From: Phoronis ovalis
Lineage: Eukaryota; Phoronida; Phoronidae
Assembly (NCBI GenBank): GCA_028565635.1
Contig: JAOXYB010024402.1
Location: forward strand, 1 to 16,222
DNA: 16,222 nt
Direction of reading: 5' to 3'
Position 1 is the first letter of the stretch. Each line of letters opens with the position of its first letter. Shown piece after piece: positions 9,310 through 16,222 of the stretch. The notes under the pieces were generated by a model, which was not told the DNA's origin, did not search any database, and was given only the letters and a program-made list of their open reading frames with translations. The position numbers and the translations under genes were made by a program.

Positions 9310-11649
9310 AAGTAATATGCCTCGGAATTACTGATGTACATCTATACATGCACACTTTGGGCAAAAGCTCGTTAATATTGCTGGAATATACCGAAGGCTA
9401 GAAACTGTGACAAGTTAATGCGGTGCAATGTCATTTTGTGTAATTAGTATGTATATAGTGTATATGTCTATATAGTTTAATTATGCCATAAAAACAAATG
9501 TTGGTATCTTTTAATAGAATAATTATATTAAACAGGTTATCCATTTCCGCCAGCTAAACGATAAAATTACTATCGGAAACAAAATTATAAAAACTAAAAA
9601 TAAACAAAAGCTACCAAATTATTTTCATGAGAATTACGACTTATGTAAGCAAATTTAAGTCATTTCAAACTTATGTAAGCCAAAATATGATATTACATTT
9701 TTCAGTGTCAGTCTGAGCAAAGGTGAAGGTAGGCATGCGATGGCTTCCCTGGGATGCAGTATAATAAACTCCAAGTGATGATGTCAAGTATCCTGATACC
9801 TACCAAGCATAGCATGGTTCGGCTAATCGATCACTGAAGCGGGTATAATAGTGACATGTTTATGTACATGGCTGTGGAGGTTACTAATTTAACTTCAATT
9901 TTTTTAAATATTAAAATATTCATCTCTCAATTACATTATAGAATTATTCGAACTATGGCCCCAGCATCTGAAAGTGCAGGTGCACGGGAGAAAATAAGGA
10001 CTATTCAGTACAAATTGAAGTAATTGAAGAAATTATCAAGTAATTGCATCTATCAGTGCGTACTAACTGCTGATAATAAAGTACTTTACTTGCGTTTACT
10101 ATTTCTTTTATAATGCTTGTCTGATAACCTCTTTCTTTGATAAACTAGTAATTTAGTGTCTCAATTATATTTATTTTTTAATGATTTTATGATGCCAATA
10201 TTTTACATCTAAAATACGTCAAGTGAAACAATAGGACGAATTTATTAATAACAGATATACGTTATATGTTTTTTTATGTTCAATATTTATGCGTTTATGC
10301 TCAAGGTCCCCTCTTTATTTTATCACATACACATTTTGCTTTTCGTGTTTACATACTTTGTATCTGCCATTTATAGCCCTAGACTGGTTTAGGGAGTTCC
10401 TGCTCATGTGTGATCTCCCGAAAAGTTGGTGTCTCACGTTTGGGTGGTAATTTATTCACCTTTCATTTAGCCATGTACCATTCTTTCAGGCCAAGTGAAT
10501 TAGTTACCAAGCTGTGGTACTTCTTTAGTTTCGTACACGTTTCCTTCACCAATAATCCATATCCGCCTATTAAAAAGATACCGTCACGAAACGAGCTATC
10601 TATTTATTATAACATAAAACTGATGAAAGTTGTGATCATTATAATGCACTTAGGGCTGTTGTCACCATTTTATGATCAGGACATACTGATATGCATTTAT
10701 GTAAACAATGTGCATTTAAATATGAATTAACTCCATCCGCAATTCGAGGAAAACGGATACTGCATGGTGCGTATCTGCAAGGAACCATTGTTTATTTATC
10801 ATAACAAACACACGAATTAAACCAGGATGCTAAAGATGTTTTACAATTTTGTAATCCTTAAAATTTGGTTGTAATTTTAGGGTCACAAAACGTTTATAAA
10901 AATATATCAGAGACGTCTGGTGGCAAGAACCATTAGGTGTACGGATGACGTATTACGGGATATGCAAAGCTGCGGACTTATATTTGAAAGGATCATACAT
11001 TTCCGGCTCTGTCATTAGCTTCTTTTCACAATCCTTTTTTTAAGTAAATTAATATATTAAGAATGATATTTTTCCGGGTTTCGTACCTGTCCAAGAAGTA
11101 GTTTGTGTACGTAATGCATAAGGCCCTGGAAGGACTTGATCCGAATCACATAATACTATAATACAGAATTATAAAATAGGATATACAGTTGATCAAGATA
11201 ATTATTATAAAAAATAGTGCAAAATATGTTTTCAAAATAAGGAACAATCACGAAGGAAAATATGAAAATTCAAATAAATAAATCATTAAATTCAAATGCA
11301 TTTTCATTAACCAAAATTTTTATACTTTTAACAGACTACGGTCCCATTATTTATTAAGAAGGACATCCGTTTTCAACTGGCTGAAGCGAAAAACGTCAAG
11401 CATAATGACAATATAAAAGGACATCACTTAGTAGACGAAATTGACTTGTTAGTTCCAAGTAATGTTTATTAATTTACAATTTTATAAGTCAACAACAATG
11501 GTTAGAAACAAATATCAAAATAATTGCTAATGAGATAAAGGCCAGGATTAGTGAGGTCAATTGATTAATGGACAAAATATCAGGTCACCTAGCAAAGGCA
11601 CGAGGTTTTATTTAATACTAACGTCTATCAATGTTTCAAGGGGTCATAC
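9310..11649. other. Non-coding stretch, nothing recognised
   Basis: A+T-rich intergenic sequence. More balanced patches at 9715-9860 and 10890-11010 lack convincing open frames. A 106-codon frame at 10410-10730 shows no family motif. Confidence 0.55.
9639..9680 (+). repeat. Direct repeat ACTTATGTAAGC, two copies
   Basis: Identical 12-base words lie at 9639-9650 and 9669-9680, with 18 bases between them. The surroundings are non-coding. Confidence 0.7.
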
Positions 11650-12310
11650 GCTATACATTGTCCTTGCCAACAAAACATCTCACAAAATATCCGGCACATT
11701 CAACAAAATGCATTAAATCCGTATATCATTTCAACAACATTTTTGTGGTAATTATTGGCTAGGATATAAAAATGTTGTTTGGCTTATTAAACAATTTTTC
11801 AAATTTGTTTGTGAAAAAGTCAAAATGGCACTTCGAGGTAGTTGATAATGTGCATATTTAAATATAGCAAAATGTTTTTCGACTTGGGCCTCATTTTCTG
11901 CTTTTTTAAAAGTTGGCTGGCGACAGACGTCTCCGGGTGTTTCATAAGTAAATTTTCAGGTAGCGGTAGCAGACCAAATCCAATTTCTTGCGGTACCAAC
12001 CAAAATTTAGAAAATATGTGAGTAGAAATCCAAAAAATAACCTGGAAGCAATTCAAATTGTTGCAGCAAAAAATGGCAACCTGTTGGTATTAAAAGGAAA
12101 CACGCGGGAAACAAAACTATTTAGAATTTCTAAACGGTAGCAATCCGCTAGAAAAAATATGCAATCGAAATCCAAAATATCAACTCATCTAAAAATAATA
12201 GAGAGTATCTCATGCGAGCCTCATAGCCAGTACGTTTTCAACCAATTACAATAACTAGTTTCCTTTCAAAAGGTCAGGCGACTTTCCAAAAGCAAAATAT
12301 ATCCTGTGGC
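11650..12310. repeat. Probable degenerate interspersed repeat
   Basis: No coding frame is convincing here. The segment has recurring words: CCAAAAAATAACCTG (12030-12044, also at 50-64), a GAAATCCAAAA word twice (near 12025 and 12167), GGTAGC several times, and a perfect palindrome TTTAGAA-t-TTCTAAA (12120-12134). The word at 12162-12186 is nearly identical to 9-34 at the left edge. I infer a repeat family shared by both places but cannot classify it. The limits are approximate. Confidence 0.4.
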
Positions 12311-12609
12311 AAAAAGAAGATGACGACCAAGAAGAAATGGGTTTTATTTATATAGCAACTTTTACTAATAAAAATGGGCTTGACAGACAGGTAAAAATGC
12401 ATGCAACAGTAGAGTTTCCTGTGCACTATCTATATCCCATCTTAAGTAATTTAATTTTTTCAATGAAACACATTTTATATTCAAAAACAATTTGAGTCAT
12501 AACAAAAAAATAGACTAATACATTTTAACATCTTACCATGTGTTCACATGTGTAGCAGTAAAAAAAACAAACTCAAATAAAGTGCATGCTTCAAATTATT
12601 AAAGAAAAG

Positions 12610-12822
12610 TAGTAAACAATTAGCTTGCTTTTTATTTAGCAGAATAGGTAAGATATTATATATTTTGGCACTTTCGCCCTCATTGCATTAATTATGTGTA
12701 AGCCTGGAAAATAACCTTGAAACAAAACCTTACCAATTTAACAATCCCTTTTGTATCTGCTTACAAAAAATATGCTTCGACTAAAATATAAAGTATTCAT
12801 TGGTATAAAGTGTCCAAGAGTT
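12610..12822 (-). other. Probable 3' untranslated region of the ALDH gene
   Basis: This sequence lies directly downstream of the stop codon on the minus strand, is A+T-rich, and shows no convincing coding frame. The far end is set only by the candidate AATAAA at 12631-12636 and is therefore approximate. A 77-codon open frame on the plus strand (12751-12984) covers the last exon antisense and is not a gene. Confidence 0.5.
12631..12636 (-). terminator. Candidate polyadenylation signal AATAAA
   Basis: The plus strand reads TTTATT, which is AATAAA on the gene strand, 187 bases past the stop codon. It is the first canonical hexamer downstream. A second AATAAA at 12343-12348 and an ATTAAA at 12450-12455 would give longer transcripts. 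Confidence 0.45.
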
Positions 12823-12895
12823 CTAAGAATTTTTCTGTGCAACTTTCATAGTTACAGTCTTCATTTCTGTGTACTCTCTCAGAGCATATTCACCC
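12823..12895 (-). CDS. ALDH terminal coding exon with stop codon
   Basis: This exon has one base plus 24 codons including TAG at 12825-12823. The acceptor is CCATTTTCAG. It reads [18 protein letters not shown], then AQKNS and stop. It supplies the oligomerisation strand; the Glu of YTE is the position altered in the human ALDH2*2 variant and is Glu here. Length and C-terminus agree with the family, so the protein is complete at this end. Confidence 0.93.
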
Positions 12896-15829
12896 CTGAA
12901 AATGGATTAAATATGACAATGCATTGCATTTTAAAATTGAATATGTTATCACAGTGTTATGGCTACTGCCCAAAACAATCTTAGAAAAAAAACTCAGATA
13001 AAGGAACAGTTAAAGCACTTTAACCTTAAATCAAGTATTACAAAGTAAAAATGTGTGTTCATCAATAGGATTAAAATGTCAAAAATCAGTTTTCAGATGC
13101 ATCTCTCCACATGATTCAAAAATGTTTGCACGATTGTTTTTTCTTGAAATGCAACATTCTTAGAATATTTGGGTCCATTTTAATATTCCCAGTTAAATAT
13201 TTTATAAAATGACAGACTCACAATTCTCTTCCATGGCCTGATTTCTTGAATCCACCGAATGGTGCCTGGGTTAAGTTGGCATCATCAAAACAATTTATCC
13301 TGTAACATGTAATTTACGGATTCACAAGTGGATACCACTAATCATTCCTTAATCACATTGGTATTTATTGCTCGAGAGAGAAGAGGTAAACAGAGGTCTA
13401 TTGTTACGTTAATTGCATTATTCTGCAACCACCACCACCAGCACCTTTTATGCAATAGATGGCATATTCCAAGTGGTCACTGACAGAAACAACTATTTAT
13501 TGTGACAACCATCAACAAGTGGAAAGAGTTATTGGGAAATCATTTGTAGTATGGACAGACTATTAATAACTCTATTTTCTATCAATAAATAAGCACACAA
13601 CGCCGGGTTATTGACATCACAGTAATTAACCACAATACATACCACACACTACCAGCTTGCACAGACTGAGCTATCATCATGGCTTTGTTGATGTCTTTTG
13701 TGAGAACACCAGCTGCCAAGCCATAAGTTGTATTATTTGCTCTCTCAATTACTTCATCCATGTTCTTGAACTTCAGGACTTGTTGAACTGGACCAAAAAT
13801 CTGAAAACAATAAACAGTACTCAAGGGGAGTTATTCAAGCCAAACATGACAGTAACCTTAACACTGAACCTTCAAGACAAATAATTAATCATAATGGCTA
13901 TATTTTGATTTTCTGTTTTATCATAATTGACAATATCGTTACTGAAATAAAAGATTTATCAGTTTTTGTCGGGTCTTACTTTAATCGTTTCTCATTTCAT
14001 TTGTTGTGTGATACATAGTTTCTCCTTAATACCACAACAGTTTCAAATTTGCTTCATTAATAGTGGACTATTGTATTCAAATTACCTCCATCGTAACCGT
14101 TCAATAAAGACAAAATCAACATAATTCTTATACTGGTTACATCATGAGCATGGCACCAGCAGAAGAGACAATATTCTAAATCGTTGTTTTATAACAGATG
14201 CGAACAATCTAAGAAACAGGTATTGTAATGCTCGTTTCCTTACCTCCTCCTTAGCAATTCTCATATCATCAGTGACATTAGAGAACAAAGTTGGCTGGAT
14301 AAAATAGCCTTTGTCTCCAATACGGTTGCCACCACATTCAACTTTAGCACCTTGCTGTTTACCACTTTCTATTAAACTCAATACCTTTTTAAATGCTTGT
14401 TCATCAACCTTTAACAAAATAGAATATTCTTCATATTTGTGACACACTAAGTGAAATTTTGCCCTTTTATGTTATTTTAACTTTATTATATAATGTAATA
14501 CCTGGAAGAAGGAGAATAAGGCTTTGCAGTTACCAATTGATGTGACAATGGGCAAAATCCAACACTACAAATATTTAACAAGGGGGCTGTTTTAAAAAAA
14601 TTTTTTGTTAAATATTTGTAAGGGTAATCCATTTTCGTTGTACATCAAGCATGTGTACATCATGTTATTTTTACAAACAAATCACTAGAGCAGCATTCGG
14701 TTTCAAATAAAAAAAACCATGTTCCATTCATTATTTATACTCTTTCTACTAAAGTATAAATACAGAGTAACATTACAAAACAGCCAGTCCTGGGACACAT
14801 TAATGCAAACAGTCTGAACTAGTTTAGCTGCTACATAATAAGAACTTAAATTTCCATCACAGGTTATTAATGTTATGAAGGTGCCACAAACCTGTGGACC
14901 TTGTTGTGTTTTTTCATCCCATGGGTCACCTACTACCCGTTTATCACACAAGACTTTAGATCGTTTAACAAACTCATCATAGATGTCATCCTGGACAAAA
15001 GTACGACTCGCAGCACAGCAACATTGACCAGAATTATCCATGATATAATGTGCAATGTCCACCGCATCATCCACTGAAACGCAAATTACAATCAATGCAA
15101 ATTTCATTGAACTTATCTTATATTAGATACTGGCTCATCCAAGCTGATTATTTTAAAAAATTATATAAGATCTGAAGTAAGAATTACTTGTAAATTATGA
15201 CTCAAATTCAAAATATTGGTGACTGACTTAGGATTGTTTTAGCTATATTACTCACTGAAGTAGGGGACAACATTTTAGTATCCCCTTAAAATACAGCAGC
15301 GGTGTGTGTAATAGTTCCAGCAGAAAGTAAGGAATATTAAGAACTCTCGCATCTGGACCTGTGACAAAAGGGTATTGATTTATATAGATATAAGTGATGA
15401 TGAATGCATACTTTTACAAGGATTTTACAGATTTAGATTAAAATGTTCTTACAATCAACGACATCAGCAAAAACAATAAGAGGACTCTTCCCTCCCAGCT
15501 CCATGGTGACACGTTTTAGGTTGGTTTTGCCAGCTGCCTGCATAATTAGATGTCCAACCTGGGAATGACCAAATGAGAATCTGAGATATCAAAAGTTAAG
15601 TTATAGAATATATTTACATTAAGTTAAAGCAATACACAAAGTTTTATAGTAAAAACAATAATATTATGTACAGTAACATCAGCTGTTGTTTGGCGAATTT
15701 TTTTTGAATTTTTACCTCGGTGGATCCAGTGAAAGCTACTTTGTCTATGTGCATATGTTCCGCAATGGCTGCTCCAGCTGTTGGTCCATATCCTGGAACA
15801 ATATTTACGACACCTGGGGGAAATCCAGC
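12823..15829 (-). CDS. ALDH1A/ALDH2-family aldehyde dehydrogenase, 3' half (7 exons, 5' part off window)
   Basis: The spliced coding sequence is join(15829-15716, 15558-15453, 15073-14892, 14408-14244, 13800-13643, 13299-13222, 12895-12823) on the minus strand. It gives 291 in-frame residues and a TAG stop. Enzymes of this family oxidise aldehydes to acids with NAD(P)+ as homotetramers, in cytosol or mitochondria. Motifs seen in order are GSTEVG (cofactor turn), [10 protein letters not shown] (general base Glu268 of ALDH2), GQCCCA (nucleophile Cys302), AKEEIFGP (cofactor contact Glu399), [16 protein letters not shown], and a YTE equivalent to ALDH2 Glu487. The C-terminus KVAQKNS closely matches mammalian ALDH2/ALDH1A ends. 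[13 protein letters not shown] resembles ALDH2, whereas [14 protein letters not shown] and the [16 protein letters not shown] stretch resemble ALDH1A, so I give no symbol. The N-terminus, any targeting peptide and the promoter lie right of 16222. All six introns have GT-AG ends and run from 157 to 483 bases. Catalytic residues are intact, so nothing suggests a pseudogene. Family assignment is secure; the subfamily is not. Confidence 0.95.
13222..13299 (-). CDS. ALDH exon (W)[21 protein letters not shown]
   Basis: This exon has one base, 25 codons and two bases. The acceptor is TGTTACAG and the donor GTGAGT. It is too short to stand out as an open frame and was found from the family motifs PFGGFKKSG and GHGREL. 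The loop between NC and PFGG ([11 protein letters not shown]) is one residue longer than in human ALDH2 (NCYDVFGAQS). In ALDH2 this loop includes the pocket residues 457-459. The exon exits with TT, joined to G of the last exon to give Leu of GREL. Confidence 0.92.
13643..13800 (-). CDS. ALDH exon [11 protein letters not shown]...QAGSV(W)
   Basis: This exon has 52 codons plus two bases. The acceptor is TTGTTTTCAG and the donor GTATGT. It reads [20 protein letters not shown], then [20 protein letters not shown], and ends at the Trp codon split with the next exon (TG|G). IFGP and [11 protein letters not shown] are highly conserved ALDH segments of the catalytic domain. Confidence 0.95.
14244..14408 (-). 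CDS. ALDH exon VDEQAFKK...AKEE
   Basis: This exon has 55 codons, phase 0 at both ends. The acceptor is TTGTTAAAG, which has a weak pyrimidine tract, and the donor is GTAAGG. It begins [20 protein letters not shown] and passes through [20 protein letters not shown] to AKEE. The last Glu corresponds to ALDH2 Glu399, which contacts the nicotinamide ribose. The wording is closer to vertebrate ALDH1A (FSNVTDEMRIAKEE) than to ALDH2. Confidence 0.95.
14892..15073 (-). CDS. ALDH exon with nucleophile cysteine GQCCCAASR
   Basis: This exon has two bases plus 60 codons, follows the acceptor GTTTCAG and ends GGTCCACAG before the donor GTTTGT. It begins [20 protein letters not shown]; the middle Cys of CCC matches ALDH2 Cys302. 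It continues through [17 protein letters not shown] and ends TQQGPQ, a conserved family segment. The segment just before the cysteine, HYIMDNSGQ, is one residue shorter than HFALFFNQGQ of human ALDH2 and lacks the aromatic pocket pair. Confidence 0.95.
15453..15558 (-). CDS. ALDH exon with catalytic-base motif [10 protein letters not shown]
   Basis: This exon has 35 codons plus one base (phase 1 exit). The acceptor is TTCCCAG and the donor GTAAGA. It begins [17 protein letters not shown], completing GSTEVG, and carries MELGGKSP, whose Glu is the general base in this family. It ends LIVFADVVD; the final T joins TG of the next exon to make Leu. The usual ADADLD turn here reads ADVVDLD, one residue longer. 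The only donor compatible with the next exon's phase gives this reading. Confidence 0.94.
15716..15829 (-). CDS. ALDH exon with AGFPPGVVN and GSTE (first exon in window)
   Basis: This exon has 38 codons and enters in phase 0 after the acceptor TTTAAACAG. It ends ACCGAG before the donor GTAAAA. It reads [20 protein letters not shown] onward to VAFTGSTE. This is the part of the Rossmann-type cofactor domain that includes the first half of the GSTEVG turn (residues about 211-248 of mature ALDH2). The reading frame continues beyond the acceptor only into intron sequence, so the boundary rests on the family match and the AG. Confidence 0.95.
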
Positions 15830-16222
15830 CTGTTTAAATAAAATTATTCTCAAGTGAAGCATTGTTATGTTGCTGTATACACTTATAGTCTTTATTAAAC
15901 CAAGGCAAATATTAGTTTTCAATATTGCATAAATACGAAGTCAAAAACTAACTTGCAAACTTTTTTAAAGACATAGTTTTTTGGATGGGGATGGACAACC
16001 GCTCTATTTAATATATTTATTGACAAGAAAACACTAACAGGTCATGCAGAGAATGTAGGGACAGATAAAACCATGAGCAGAATTATTGTGAGCGGCAGTG
16101 AGGATACCCCAGATTCCCACGGACCACAGAGTAATTACTTTGGCACTCCATTGTCCGCCTAGGGTTGTAAAACTAATCGAGTGGAATAAACGTTCTTGCA
16201 CTACTTTTATTATAGTGGTATT
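15830..16222 (-). other. Upstream ALDH intron, partial
   Basis: This is the intron preceding the first visible ALDH exon; its acceptor AG lies at 15831-15830. I looked for the preceding family exon (a segment ending near KEAGFPPG) and found none, so at least 390 bases of intron separate the exons. The stretch 16030-16170 is less A+T-rich and may be repeat-derived, but I recognise nothing in it. Confidence 0.6.

Noticed and set aside
9955-10023. Short frame starting MAPASESAGAREK after an AG that could be an acceptor
   Set aside because: Only 22 codons, with no partner exon and no family match.
13657-13884. 75-codon open frame on the plus strand
   Set aside because: Antisense shadow of the ALDH exon 13643-13800.
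14703-15107. Minus-strand frame of 134 codons taken as one protein
   Set aside because: Only the part within 14892-15073 is coding. The rest is read-through into introns on both sides of clear GT-AG sites.
15280-15290. AGGGGA...TCCCCT inverted pair in an ALDH intron (around 15261-15288) as a possible MITE end
   Set aside because: Six-base arms alone are expected by chance, and no second terminus or duplication is visible.

Overview
The window looks like a gene-poor, strongly A+T-rich stretch of a metazoan nuclear genome. The evidence is a protein gene broken into short exons with GT-AG introns, long non-coding stretches, and many degenerate repeats. Bacterial operon features are absent. The gene's protein sequence and the repeat texture would fit an invertebrate, most likely a lophotrochozoan such as a bivalve mollusc. 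The phylum is an inference and was not tested.

Right part (about 12.6-15.83 kb, minus strand): one real gene, the 3' half of an aldehyde dehydrogenase of the ALDH1A/ALDH2 family. Seven consecutive coding exons (15829 down to 12823) join in frame with no stop. Together they encode 291 residues, corresponding to about residue 211 to the C-terminus of mature mammalian ALDH2 (500 residues). They carry the NAD-binding GSTEVG turn, the general base Glu in MELGGKSP, the nucleophile in GQCCCA, the EEIFGP and GRELGEY motifs, and a complete C-terminus ending QKNS plus a stop. The first ~210 residues lie beyond the right edge. A plausible polyadenylation signal sits at 12631-12636. The last ~390 bases (15830-16222) are the start of the next upstream intron.

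Left and middle part (1 to about 12.6 kb): no gene could be supported. It holds repeats: a perfect 303-bp tandem duplication (4392-5000); a 20-bp tandem repeat (1017-1060); a dispersed GTATCGAAC motif tied to small hairpins (0.9-5.0 kb); a cluster of TATAGAGGATGT-like motifs (6.16-6.50 kb); a G+C-richer block with a perfect 12-bp-stem hairpin, duplicated CTTGAAGTGTGACC boxes and a possible hAT-like terminus (8.83-9.30 kb); and an interspersed-repeat-like segment (about 11.65-12.31 kb) that shares words with the left edge of the window.

No RNA gene, CRISPR array or complete autonomous transposon was recognised. The points most worth following up are the one-residue length changes around the dehydrogenase substrate pocket and the perfect 303-bp duplication.
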